A DNA stretch of 64,000 bases from Symsagittifera roscoffensis. Its lineage: Eukaryota > Xenacoelomorpha > Acoela > Convolutidae. Where the stretch lies: positions 23,507,547 to 23,571,546 of the forward strand of contig NC_087067.1 of the NCBI RefSeq assembly GCF_963678635.1. The letters run 5' to 3'. The notes below the pieces were generated by a model that saw only the letters and a program-made list of their open reading frames with translations, had not been told where the DNA came from and did no database searches. Position numbers and translations under genes: made by a program. Below, in pieces: positions 45,101-58,500 of this stretch (positions are counted from its first letter, which is position 1; every line of letters starts with the position of its first letter).

Positions 45101-46433
45101 AAAAAAAAATAAAAAATTCAATCTGAATCTAATTGCTGATGTTGCTAGAAGAGTTTACAAAATAAGCCCTGATAAGTCGCAAGACCGCTATACAATACAA
45201 TGTAAGAAAAATCTTTTCAAAAACAAGGTATCAAAAATTTCAGTATTACAAAACATCCGAAACATTTTTTTTCTGTTAAGTTTTTGTTTTGTTAAACCTG
45301 TTTTTTAACCAAATCTGTTCCAAACAACGATTAGCAAAAAACAACAACCAGCAAAAAAAATTTTCTGGCAATTTTTTTCTTTCAAATTCTCATTTTTTCT
45401 GCGTGGTGTAATAAAATCATTCAAATGAAAGCCTAAAACTTTTTATTACGTCAATCACCAGCAATCGCTCAATTATGTAATGCAGTTACATAGCAGCTTT
45501 GCTATTTTTTGGATTATATTTTTCCAAACTTTTTTGTTTTTTTAGATTAAATTATAAAACATATTTTTAAATTTTATTGATGGTCCGTTCTAACTCTATT
45601 GGCTGGTAATTTTACCCAAATTTAGGATAAAAACAGTTTCTATTTTTAGACACCTTTTTCAGAATGAAAAGAACTTCAGCCGCTAGAATTTTCTTGAATA
45701 CTATTCTTTAATGACTAGTACGAAAATAATACGACCGATCAGTTCAATTTTGAACAATTTTGCTATGCGGGATAATTTTCCAAGCATAACTATTTTGCGT
45801 TACGCTCTCAGCAATATGAATAAATTCTTCAAAGCGTGCTTAATTTAGTCCAGATCAGGGCCTAAGCCCCAGAACTTCACAAAAATAATCAGAGGTAAAT
45901 TATCTTTTTAAATCTGAACTCAGGAAGTCAACATCTTCAAAAATATTTATGAAAAAATATTGTTGAAAACTTTTATTTCGATCGACGAAAATTTACTGAA
46001 TAAAAAAATCACACCGAGCATAAGTATTTCGTTTTTTTTTTCGAAAGTCGGAACAAAAACCACACCAAGCATAGAATTCCGCACTTTGTTCAAAGTTGTA
46101 ACAATTAATTTGGCTCAGTCATTTACTTTAGCATTACAATCTTAACTACTGAAAATGACCATTGAGAAAATTTAACATCAAAGCCAACAAATAGAAAGTT
46201 GCAAAAAAGTGGAACAGACAAATTATGTAAACAGAGCAAATGACAAACTTCAGACAATTTTTTGCATGCAAAATCCAAGCTTTCAGGCAGAAATCTATCT
46301 ATTATATATTTAAATGCGATCTTCACTATCTCGCCATGTTTAAGCTTTTTCAACGTATTATTTTTGCATTTCTAACGAAAGAATTTTTTCACGTTTAAGC
46401 CATATCGTATATTGCAAAAATTAAAAAAAGGTA
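45101..46433. repeat. AT-rich spacer with a decayed F1 right end
   Basis: 45868-46054 (plus) is F1-like: ATAATCAGAGGTAAATTATC, CACACCGAGCATAAGTATT and the final TTTCG...CGAAAGTCGGAAC. The remainder shows no gene; the minus frame 46123-46353 has no motif. Confidence 0.5.
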
Positions 46434-47520
46434 GCCCACTTGTGGGATGCTGTCCGGGTTCCTCAAGAGCTTGCGAGTTTGGTCTCCAAATTTGAAAGCC
46501 CAAATCCTTTTAGTTTACCAGATATGATGATTTTTGTGATTTTTTCAAAAACTTTCAGAAAACTCAAATTACAAAATAGTTTACAATAATTGAAGATCCC
46601 AACCCGGTAGAGGGGTAATTTCAGAGTACTCTCAAGGATTGCGAATCTTGCCTCCAAAATCGACGGCTCAAATGCAGTTTCGAGATATGAAGTTTTTTGT
46701 GATTTTTTCAAAAAATTTCAGAAAACTTAAGTTATTATTTTTCTTTCAAAATTTTGAATTCCCAACCCTGTAGTTGGGAGCTGTCATGGTGCTCTCAGGA
46801 AGTTTGAATCTTGCCTTCAAATATGACTGTTCAAATCCTTGCACTTTTCGTGATATGACTTTTTTTGTGATTTTTCCAAATGTTTTCAGAAAACTTAATT
46901 TTTTTTCAAAATTTGAAATTCACAAACCTGTATTTGGGTGCTGTCAAAGAATTCTAAGGGTTGCAAATCTTGCAAAATTCCACTGCTCAAGTGAGTTTCG
47001 ATTTAGGTTTCCGAGATGTGACATATTTTTGATTTTTTCAAAATTTCTCAAAGGAATTATCTACAAAATAATTCACAAAATTTGAAAGTACTAACTTGAT
47101 GAAGAGACAACTTTCTTATCAGCGTACAACCAGGCGTCGCAAATCTTGCTTCTAAACATCAATGCTCAAATCGGAGATGTGAATTTTATTAAGATTTTTT
47201 TCAATTTTTTTCGGGAAACTCAGGTTTAACCAAACTCACGAAACTTTAAATTCCCAACCCTATACTAGGGTGCTCTCAGGAACTCTGAGTGGTTGCAAAT
47301 CTGGCCGCCAAATTTTTTCAGAGCCCCATTAATTTTTTGAGATGACGTTTTTATGGTTTTTCAAAATTGGAACAGAATTTTTTTTTATAAAATTGGAAAA
47401 ATGCCAACCGCCTGTAATTGGGTGCAGTCACAGTACACTAAAAGGTTGCAGATCTTGGTTCCAATATATGCGGTTTTTAATGAGTTTTCGAAAAAATTCG
47501 AAGCTCCGGAGGTGCGTTAC
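46434..47520. repeat. Diverged ~163-bp tandem repeat, about seven units
   Basis: Unit landmarks recur in order: CCCAACCCTGTAGTTGGG, CTCTCAGGA, GCAAATCTTGCCTCCAAA, TGCTCAAATC, GAGATATGA, TTTTTTGTGATTTTTTCAAA, TTTCAGAAAACT. Units begin near 46434, 46597, 46761, 46921, 47087, 47253 and 47402. They differ a lot, so the array is old. Short open frames in it are incidental. Confidence 0.85.
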
Positions 47521-48014
47521 ACGCTAGTTTATTTTAAATTGCTGGCCTTAAATCATCTTGGAATGATTTAAATTGCCATCTACGCTTGTTATAGAAACGC
47601 ATGCATTATATCGTGTGTAAATTACATCAAGTTACGCGGACTTGCTGTTTTCAAGTGCAGCTAATCAAAATTAAAATTTAAGTGATTTTTTTTCTTCAAA
47701 ATTGGAATAAAATGAAGCAATAATCTATAAAATACTAGAGTAGTTTTACATTTTTACAAGATTTTAAAAGATTTGGTTTTGGTGAAATTCATATTTTCGT
47801 ATCTTTATTTGCTGTACGTAATTTATATCAGTACTTCCTTGTAAGATGTTTGTTAGATAACAGTGGGGATATGAGATTGTAGCAAAAAACTATTAGTTTG
47901 TTTCCTCTTAATTAATGGTTTCTCTAAGCCAGATTAATAGTCGAGGTATGCTTAACCCAACAATATGGTCAACTGATTTATATTACGACATAAAAAACAG
48001 TTCATGTTTTTTAG

Positions 48015-48142
48015 CTCAAGAAGGTGAACCACTTTATGCTCACCTCGGTCGAAAAAAATCAAACGCCCCGAATCGGCTAACCACACATAAGTATGAAACT
48101 AATCTGTTTCAAACGCGCGTTCTCTTGGAAAATCGTGTTTAA
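48015..48142 (+). other. Possible exon, weak
   Basis: After the acceptor-like TTCATGTTTTTTAG the frame reads AQEGEPLYAHLGRKKSNAPN to ...TRVLLENRV-stop, less AT-biased than its surroundings. No family recognised and no confirming poly(A) signal. Confidence 0.2.
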
Positions 48143-48456
48143 AACTTATTGAAACTTAATATAGTGTTTTTTCCTGAATTGGTTGGCTTGAGCTTTAAAA
48201 ATTAGTGGACTTTGATCTTATATTGTTTTTCTCAAGTTTTAAGTTGTGTTGATTAAATATCTGAACATGAAAAATTGGATGTTGATTTTAACCTGGATAA
48301 TGTTTGATTGATATCTCACTTGATACACCATCAGGGTTAGGATTCAACCCCCATCTATTTCTAACAAAGGAATCTGGGTAAGGGTAGCAAATAGGCCTCG
48401 GGCGCTGAATAAATATCAGCATATATCTTTTCAGCCTTCCTTCTCTTTCTTTTCAG

Positions 48457-48484
48457 CCGGTGCCTTCTTCGGGGCACTAAAAGG
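48457..48484 (+). CDS. Candidate 28-nt microexon
   Basis: A strong pyrimidine tract and acceptor (CCTTCCTTCTCTTTCTTTTCAG, ending 48456) and a consensus donor GTAAGT (48485-48490) bracket 28 nt. In the frame that leaves two bases at the start (completing a codon) they encode GAFFGALK with partial codons at both ends, a small hydrophobic peptide such as might lie in a membrane helix. No neighbouring exon was identified, so gene and strand context rest only on the splice signals. Confidence 0.4.
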
Positions 48485-48490
48485 GTAAGT

Positions 48491-49570
48491 TGTGCTGATT
48501 AAAGCGGAGTCTCTTTTGAAAAGGTGTCAGTTGAACTACCCGACCGATCTATTGCTATTCTATGAATGGGAAACATACAATAGGTCATGGATCTCAATCT
48601 CAGCTGGCATACTCGCCACTTAGAAGAAAACTTTGACAGAATCTCAAATCTCAAATATGATGAGGTTTAAAATAATAACTTTAGGAAACAATTTTGGAGA
48701 CATTCTTTTCTTAAAAAGTGTTTTTCAAATTTTGAAATATTTTTTTTTTCAATTTCGTACTCTCTAGAATCAAATTTCTGGGGTAATTTTATTTTGAATT
48801 ATACTCTGGAAGGTATTGATGGATGTGTATTCGGCTTTTCGAGACAGCGGTTGAAGTGGTGGGTGGGGGGATGGATTGTTTAATGAAAGAGTACTTTAAT
48901 TTCTAGGGGCTATTGTCACCACTCAAGATTGAATGGCATATCCGTCTCAAATCAGAGAATTAATATGTCATTCTACCCTTCTCTCTTTTCAATCTCTTTC
49001 AATTCAACTCAACTCTAGACTTAACCACTTCCACCATACCAATATCCATTTACCAACCCCCTCGCCCCTCCCCCCGTCAACAATCCCCTCAATAAAAGTA
49101 CTGAACGATTGAAATGGAAAATGATCCGTGACTTTGACGAGACTATCGAAAATAGAAGATTGTTATTGTTAAAATGCTGTAGGCAACGTCAATCATTTTT
49201 TGAGAATATTTTTTCAACATAACTGAAATGAAAAAAAACTTGAAGTCCATATTGTGCGAGCTTGTGTTTCAAATAAAGCTTGGTTTTTGAACAGTTTTCT
49301 ACTCTCGGCAAACTTTGGCAAACCATGGCGTACAACTTTTAGTGCTTATGCAAGTTTTCATCAAGTATTTGAAGAATTCTTTGAAAACTCTTTTTTGGAC
49401 TTTTTGTTTCTTCTTTAAATCAGGTACCACCAAGAAAGTCAGAAGGAGTCCATTTGATCTTCCAATTGCGACATGTGAATGACCGATAAAAACCGTCTCA
49501 GCGTTTTGCTCCTTACACTAATCATAACTTACGACAATTTCAAGAAAATGGACTTTTTCTCTATCTACAC
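48491..49570. other. Intergenic, pyrimidine-rich stretch
   Basis: A C/T-rich stretch occupies 49005-49090, including AATAAA at about 49091. No coding segment could be supported. The final part is the left flank of the composite element, ending with the target duplicate ATCTACAC (49563-49570). Confidence 0.4.
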
Positions 49571-52500
49571 CAGGGGCGAATTTAGGGGAGGGGCGGGCTG
49601 TTAATCTCATTTGGGATTCAGCAATGTGAAAGGCATAAATTGTAGTTAATCTCGTCTTAGACAAATAATTTAACCAAAAAATCAAAAGAGGACGTTCATG
49701 TCGTTCATGATTAAATTATTTTGTCCTGGCAAAAAAAATTAGCCACAAAAACATAAGAGTGGACGTCCATGATGAATTTTTTTTTTATTTATTTTGAGAG
49801 AACATTCTGGCAGAACTTGGAGCTAGTGTTCCGGATATAAAAAAATTGTCGCATTGAGAGATACACTCAATTTAAGTGTACATTAAATATTGAATATTAT
49901 AAATAGTAGAGAGGCTTACATTGGACCAGCTACGCAAAATATTTTACCGTCGAGACGGCAGAAGACTCAAGGGTGAGCGATGCGCTTGTAATCAAGATGT
50001 CGAATTTGGCCTCGGCAATTGAGTAAACATTTCAGAAGTAATGAACGGCCTCAAATTATTTTATGGCACTATATGGAAGATGCTACAAACACAAAAAACT
50101 GATGATGGATGATACAGTGCTGTTTTAAATTATCCGGACAAAACGCAATAAATGAATAATATTATCAAATTGGTTGACTTTAGAGAAAAATTGATGTAGA
50201 CAAAAAAAGCTCAGAATTTCAGCAGAATTAATATGGTACAATCTCATTTAATTATGTCAGTGATTGACCAAGTAGCTTTGGCGTAGTTTTGATAAATTAA
50301 AAAGCCAAAAATTTTACATTTTAAGTGTTAATTGTTTTATCCCTAATTTCGCAATGCAGATTGCCCTAAATTTTTTCTGCTAAAATTGTAAGCATTTTTT
50401 GTCTGATCAACTTTTGTCGAAAGTCAACCTATTTTGAGAAAAACGCATTTTATATTTTTTGCTCCGAATAATTTAATCAATTTTTGTCCGGATAATTTAA
50501 ATCAGCATTGTAGCAGCCTTGAAAACTATTTGAGATCTGATGTTACTTCATTGGAGAAGGAACCGTAAACATTCTTCAAAAAGTCTGCCCGTGGCAACTC
50601 GGGTCGAGGTCTGCGATTTATGATGCAACCGCGGCGGGTCGAAGACATGTAAGAGTTCGACCGACAATACATGGTCGAGGAGGCACTATAGCCAAACTTA
50701 ATGTTGAAACATCAAGTCAAATCAATCGAAGCATGAAGTCAAACACAAAGTCAAAACTCAATTATAATTTTGCTCGCTCACACCAGAATGTCATGGATAA
50801 AGGCCGAGTAAATAGAAAATTTTTTTAATAATAATTAATTTTTGTTGCAAAATTAGACCATGAAACCGATTAAGTTGTCATTATCATACGTTTTTTAACA
50901 TATTTCATTAAATCCAGGGTAATGGATTATGTTTGATCTAAAAACCATGATAATTTAAATTCCTATTAATTTTTATTTTTGGTGAAATTATACGCAAAAC
51001 TTTCAAAAAATTCTGCAGTACTGGCAACTTTCATAAAATCAGAACAGAACCGAATCCTTGTTATGTATAATAGTAGTTTAAAGCTAAATATCTTTGCAAA
51101 ACTAAGAGTGCATTCAATTCAAATACTTTTTATACTAACTTTCTCCTTCTGAGACTCGATTGTAAATTTTTCAATTAGACAGTAGTAAAAAAAAAGAAAG
51201 GAATTCAATCTCCCGCACGCACATGGCTGTTAATATGTTTTGGGATTCAGCAAAATGAAAGGCAATAATTGTAGTTAATCTCGTCTTAGACAACGAATTT
51301 AACCAAAAAATCAAAAGAGTACGTTCATGTCGTTCATGGTTAAATTATTTTGTCCTGACAAAAAAGATTAGCCACAAAAACATAAGAGTGGACGTCCATG
51401 ATGAATTTTTTTGGAATTTTTTTGAGAGAACAGTCTGGCAGAACTTGGAGCTAGTGTTCCGGATATAAAAAAAATTGTCGCATTGAGAGATACACTCAAT
51501 TTAAGTGTACATTAAATATTCAATTTTATAAATAGTAGAGAGGCTTAAATTGGACCAATTACGCAAAAAATTTTACAGTCCAGACGGGAGAAGACTCAAG
51601 GGTGAGCGATGCGCTTGTAATCAAGATGTCAAATTTGGCCTCGGCAATTGAGTAAACATTACAGAAGTAATGAATGGCCTCAAATTATTTTATGGCACAA
51701 TATGGAAGATGCTACAAACACAAAAAACTGACAATGGATGATGCAGTGCTGTCTTAAAGTATCCGGTCAAAACGCAATAAATGAATAATATTATCAAATT
51801 GGTTGGCTTTAGAGAAAAATTGATGTAGACAAAAAAGCTTAGAATTTCAGCAGAATTAATATGGTACAATCTCATTTAATTATGTCAGTGATCGACCAAG
51901 TAGTTTTGGCGTAGTTTTGATAATCTAAAAAGCCAAAAATGATACATTTTAAGTGTTAAATAATTTATCCCGAAAATCGCAATGCAGATTGCCCTAAATT
52001 TTTTCTGCTAAAATTGTAAGCATTTTTTGTCTGAATAACTTTTGTCGAAAGTCAACCCATTTTGAGAAAATTGCATTTTATATTTTTTGCTCCGAATAAT
52101 TTAATCAATTTTCGTCCGGTTAATTTAAATCAACTTTGTAGCAGCCTTGAAAACTATTTGAGATCTGATGTTACTTCATCGGAGAAGGAACCGTAAAACA
52201 TTCTTCAAAAAGTCTGCCCGTGGTAACCCGGGTCGAGGTCTGCGATTTATGATGCAACCGCGGCGGATCGAAGACAAGTAAGAGTTTGACCGACAATCCA
52301 TAGTTGAGGAGGCACTATAGCCAAACTTAATGTTGAAAGATCAAGTCAAATCAATAGAAGCATGAAGTCAAACACAAAGTCAAAACTTAATTATATTTAT
52401 GCTTGCTCACACCGGAGGGCAAAAATTTTTTTCAAAACGGCTTTTTTTTAGTGCATTAGGAGAGCTCGGAAAATCAATTGGGTCGTCCTAAAAAATAGGG

Positions 52501-52582
52501 TCGTAATTTTTGAAAAGAGTCGTAAATTTTCGAATTTTTTTTGAAAATTCGCCCCCTCGAGAAAATCCTAGATCTGCCCCTG
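49571..52582. mobile_element. hAT-ended composite element containing two satellite monomers
   Basis: 3,012 bp. The left end is CAGGGGCGAATTTAGGGG. The right end CTAGATCTGCCCCTG is the inverse of the same family. Both flanks are ATCTACAC (49563-49570 and 52583-52590), a perfect 8-bp duplication, so this was inserted as one hAT-type unit. The right ~160 bp (52420-52582) matches the right part of the MITE at 18137 (GGAGAGCTCGGAAAATC, CCCTCGAGAAAATCCTAG). On the left only about 26 bp of MITE precede the first satellite monomer. No transposase is encoded. Either the satellite grew inside a MITE, or the MITE captured satellite DNA before moving. Confidence 0.85.
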
Positions 52583-55500
52583 ATCTACACTGTTTTCAAT
52601 GCCAGATTTATATATCTAGATGCCTGTTTCGTTTTTCTCAGCAATTGATGTACGCTATTTCAAACCTCAACCAATCAATCATACTGAAAGTGAACACAGG
52701 TGATACATTCTATGCTACTTGCACAAGAAGCGGGAACTCCACCTAATTTTTTTTTAAATAAAAATTTCGTTGAAAATTTAACCTTCTCAACTTTTGCATA
52801 TCTCCCGCGCGCACAGGGCTGTTAATATAATTTGGGATTCAGCAAAGTGAAAGGCATAAATTGTAGTTAATTTCGTCTTAGACAAATAATTTAACCAAAA
52901 AATCAAAAGTTTACGTTCATGCCGCTCATGATTAAATTATTTTGTCCTAACAAAAAAAAATTAGCCACAGACAAATAAGAGTGGACGTCCATGATGAATT
53001 CTTTTTGAATTTATTTAGAGAGATCATTCTGGCAGAACTTGGAGCTAGTGTTCCCGATATAAAAAAAATTGTCCCATTGAGAGATACGCTCAATTTAAGT
53101 GTTTATTAAAAATTGAATAGTATAAATATTAGAGAGGCTTACATTGGACCAGCTACGCAAAATATTTTAAAGTCGAGACGGGAGAAGATTCAAGGTTGAG
53201 CGATGGGTCAATCTCACTTAGTTATGTCAGTGATCGACCAAGTAGTTAGGCGTAGTTTTGATCAACTGAAAAGTCAAAAATGATCCATTTTAATGGTAAC
53301 AATTTTTATCCAGAATTTTGCAATACAGATTACTCTATATTATTTCTGCTACAATTCTTAGCATTTTTTGTCTGATCAATTTTTGTCTAAAACCAACCCA
53401 ATTTCAGAAAAACGCGTTTTATATTTTTTGCTCCGAATAATTTAAATAATTTTTGTCCGGATAATTTAAATCAGCATTTTAGCAGCATTGAAAACTATTT
53501 GAGATCTGATGTAACTTCATCGGAGAAGGAACCGTAAACATTCTTCAAAAAGTCTGCCCGTGTTAACCCGGGTCGAGGTCTGCAATTTATGATGCAACCG
53601 CGGCGGGTCGAAGACATGTAAGAGTTCGACCGACAATACATAGTCGAGGAAGCACTATAGCCAAACTTAATGTTGAAACATCAAGTCAAATCAATCGAAG
53701 CATGAAGTCAAACACAAAGTCAAATCTCAATTATAATTTTGCTCGCTCACACCAGAATGTCATGGATAATGGCCGAGTAAATAGAAAATTTTTTTAATAA
53801 TAATTAATTTTTGTTGCAAAAATAGACCATGAAACCGATTAAGTTGTCATTATCATCAGTTTTTTTACATATTCCATTAAATCCAGTATGGATTATGTTC
53901 GATCTAAAAACCATGATAATTTAAATTCCTATTAAATTATATTTTTGGTGAAATTATTCGCAAAACTTTCAAAAAATTCTGCAGTACTGACAACTTTCAT
54001 GAAATCAGAACAGAACCGAATCATTTTTATGTATAATAGTAGTTTAAAGCTAAATATCTTTGCAAAACTAAGATTGCATTCAATTCAAATACTTTTTGTA
54101 CTAACTTTCTCCTTCTGAGACTCGATTGTAAATTTTTCAATTAGACATTAGTAAAAAAAATAAAGGAATTCAATCTCCCGCACGCACATGGCTGTTAATA
54201 TGTTTCGGGATTCAGCAAAATGAAAGGCATTAATTGTAGTTAATCTCGTCTTAGACAACGAATTTAACCAAAAAATCAAAAAAGTACGTTCATGTCGTTC
54301 ATGGTTAAATTATTTTGTCCTGACAAAAAAGATTAGCCACAAAAACATAAGAGTGGACGTCCATGATGAATTTTTTTGGAATTTTTTTGAGAGAACAGTC
54401 TGGCAGAACTTGGAGCTAGTGTTCCGGATATAAAAAAAATTGTCGCATTGAGAGATACACTCAATTTTAGTGTACATTAAATATTGAATATTATAAATAG
54501 TAGAGAGGCTTACATTGGACCAGCTACGCAAAATATTTTACCGTCGAGACGGCAGAAGACTCAAGGGTGAGCGATGCGCTTGTAATCAAGATGTCGAATT
54601 TGGCCTCGGCAATTGAGTAAACATTTCAGAAGTAATGAACGGCCTCAAATTATTTTATGGCACTATATGGAAGATGCTACAAACACAAAAAACTGATGAT
54701 GGATGATACAGTGCTGTTTTAAATTATCCGGACAAAACGCAATAAATGAATAATATTATCAAATTGGTTGACTTTAGAGAAAAATTGATGTAGACAAAAA
54801 AAGCTCAGAATTTCAGCAGAATTAATATGGTACAATCTCATTTAATTATGTCACTGATTGACCAAGTAGCTTTGGCGTAGTTTTGATAAATTAAAAAGCC
54901 AAAAATTATACATTTTAAGTGTTGATTGTTTTATCCCTAATTTCGCAATGCAGATTGCCCTAAATTTTTTCTGCTAAAATTGTAAGCATTTTTTGTCTGA
55001 TCAACTTTTGTCGAAAGTCAACCTATTTTGAGAAAAACGCATTTTATATTTTTTGCTCCGAATAATTTAATCAATTTTTGTCCGGATAATTTAAATCAGC
55101 ATTGTAGCAGCCTTGAAAACTATTTGAGATCTGATGTTACTTCATTGGAGAAGGAACCGTAAACATTCTTCAAAAAGTCTGCCCGTGGCAACTCGGGTCG
55201 AGGTCTGCGATTTATGATGCAACCGCGGCGGGTCGAAGACATGTAAGAGTTCGACCGACAATACATGGTCGAGGAGGCACTATAGCCAAACTTAATGTTG
55301 AAACATCAAGTCAAATCAATCGAAGCATGAAATCAAACACAAAGTCAAAACTCAATTATAATTTTGCTCGCTCACACCAGAATGTCATGGATAAAGGCCG
55401 AGTAAATAGAATTTTTTTTTAATAATAATTAATTTTTGTTGCAAAATTAGACCATGAAACCGATTAAGTTGTCATTATCATTCGTTTTTTTACATATTTC

Positions 55501-58500
55501 ATTAAATCCAGGGTAATGGATTATGTTTGATCTAAAAACCATGATAATTTAAATTCCTATTAAATTTTATTTTTGGTGAAATTATTCGCAACACTTTCAA
55601 AAAATTCTGCAGTACTGACAATTTTCATGAAATCAGAACAGAACCGAATCATTTTTATGTATAATAGTAGTTTAAAGCTGAATGTCTTTGCAAAACTAAG
55701 ATTGCATTCAATTCAAATACTTTTTATACTAACTTTCTCCTTCTGAGACTCGATTGTAAATTTTTCAATTAGACATTAGTAAAAAATAATTTAGCGATTC
55801 AATTTCCCGCACGCACATAGCTGTTAATATTTTGGAATTCAGCAAAATGAAAGGCAAAAATTGTAGTTAATCTCGTCTTAGACAACGAATTTAACCAAAA
55901 AATCAAAAGAGTACGTTCATGTCGTTCATGGTTAAATTATTTTGTCCTGACAAAAAAGATTAGCCACAGAAACATAAGAGTGGACGTCCATGATGAATTT
56001 TGTTGGAATTTTGTTGAGAAAACATTCTGGCAGAACTTGGAGCTAGTGTTCCGGATATAAAAAAATTTTCGCATTGAGAGATACACTCAATTTAAGTGTA
56101 CATTAAATATTGAATTTTATAAATAGTAGAGATGCTTACATTGGACCAATTACGCAACATATTTTACAGTCGAGACGGAAGAAGACTCAAGGGTGAGTGA
56201 TGCGCTTGTAATCAAGATGTCGAATTTGGCCTCGGCAATTGAGTAATCATTACAGAAGTAATGAACGGCCTCAAATTGATTTATGGCACTATATGAAAGA
56301 TGCTACAAACATAAAAAACTGATGATGGATGATGCAGTGCTGTTTTAAATTATCCGGACAAAACGCAATAAATGAATATGATTATCAAATTGGTTGATTT
56401 TAGTGAAAAATTGATGTAGACAAAAAAAGCTCAGAATTTCAGCAGAATTTATATGGTACAATCTCATTTAATTATGTCAGTGATCGACCAAGTAGTTTTG
56501 GCGTAGTTTTGATAAACTAAAAAGCCAAAAATGATACATTTTAAGTGTTAAATGTTTTATCCCAAATATCGCAATGCAGATTGCCCTAAATTTTTTCTGC
56601 TAAAATTGTAAGCATTTTTTGTCTGATTAATTTTTGTCGAAAGTCAACCCATTTTGATAAAAACGCATTTTATATTTTTTGCTCCAAATAATTTAATTAA
56701 TTTTTGTCCGGATAATTTAAATCAGCATTGTAGCAGCCTTGAAAACTATTTGAGATCTGATGTTACTTCATCGGAGAAGGAACCGTAAACATTCTTCAAA
56801 AAGTCTGCCCGTGGTAACCCGGGTCGAGGTCTGCGATTTATGATGCAACCGCGGCGGGTCGAAGACATGTAAGAGTTCGATGGACAATCCATAGCCGAGG
56901 AGGCACTATAGCCAAACTTAATGTTGAAACATCAAGTCAAATCAATCGAAGCATGAAGTCAAACACAAAAACAAAACTTAATTATATTTATGCTTGCTCA
57001 CACCGGAGTGCAAAAAATATTTTCAAAACGGCTTCTTTTTAGTGCATTAGGAGAGCTCGGAAAATCAATTGGACGTCCTAAAAAATAGGGTCGTAATTTT
57101 CGAAAAGAGTCGTAATCTTTCGAATTTTTTTTGAAAATCCGCCCCCCTCGAGAAAATCCTAGATCTTCCCCTGATCTACACTGTTTTCAATGCCAGATTT
57201 ATATATCTAGATGCCTGTTTCGTTTTTCTTAGCGATTGATGTACGCTATTTCAAACCTCATCCAATCAATCATACTGAAAGTGAATACAGATGATACATT
57301 CTATGCTACTTGCACAAGAAATCGGAACTCCACCTAACTTTTTTTAATGAAAATTTCGTTGAAAATTTAACCTTCTCAACTTTTGCATATCTCCCGCGCG
57401 CACAGGGCTGTTAATATCATTTGGGATTCAGCAAAGTGAAAGGCATAAATTGTAGTTAATATCGTCTTAGACAAATAATTTAACCAAAAAATCAAAAGAG
57501 TACGTTCATGCCGCTCATGATTAAATTATTTTGTGCTGACAAAAAAATTTAGCCGCAGAAACCTAAGAGTAGACGTCCATGATGAATTTTTTTTGAATTT
57601 ATTTTGAGAGAACATTCTGGCAGAACTTGGAGCTAGTGTTCCGGATATAAAAAAATTGTCGCATTGAGAGATACGCTCAATTTAAGTGTTTATTAAAAAT
57701 TGAATAGTATAAATAGTAGAGAGGCTTACATTGGACCAGCTACGCAAAATATTTTAAAGTCGAGACGGGAGAAGATTCAAGGTTGAGCGATGGGTCAATC
57801 TCACTTAATTATGTCAGTGATCGACCAAGTAGTTTTGGCGTATCTTTGATCAACTGAAAAGTCAAAAATGATCCATTTTAAGGGTAAAATTTTTTATCCA
57901 GAATTTTGCAATACAGATTGCTCTATATTATTTCTGCTACAATTCTTAGCATTTTTTGTCTAATCAATTTTTGTCTAAAACCAACCCAATTTGAGAAAAA
58001 CCCGTTTTATATTTTTTGCTCCAATTAATTTAAATAATTTTTGTCCGGATAATTCAAATCAGCATTTTAGCAGCATTGAAAACTATGTAAGATCTGAGGT
58101 TACTTCATCGGAGAAGGAACCATAAGATTTCCTTAAAAGGTCTGCCCGTGGCAACTCGGGTCAAGGTCTGCGACTTATGATGCACCCGTGACGGGTCGAA
58201 GACATGTAAGAGTTCGACCGACAGTCCGTAGTCGAGGAGGTGCTATAGCCGAACTCAATGTTAAGACATAAAGTCAAATCAATCGAAGCATGAAGTCAAA
58301 CACAAAGTCAAATCTCAATTATAATTTTGCTTGCTCTTACCAGAATGTCATCGATAAAGGCCGGGTAAATAGAAAAAATTCTCTAATAATAATTAATTTT
58401 TGTTGCAAAAATAGACCATGAAACGATTAAGTTGTCATTATCATAAGTTTTTTTACACATTCTATTTAATCCAGAGTAATGGATTATGTTTGATCTAAAA

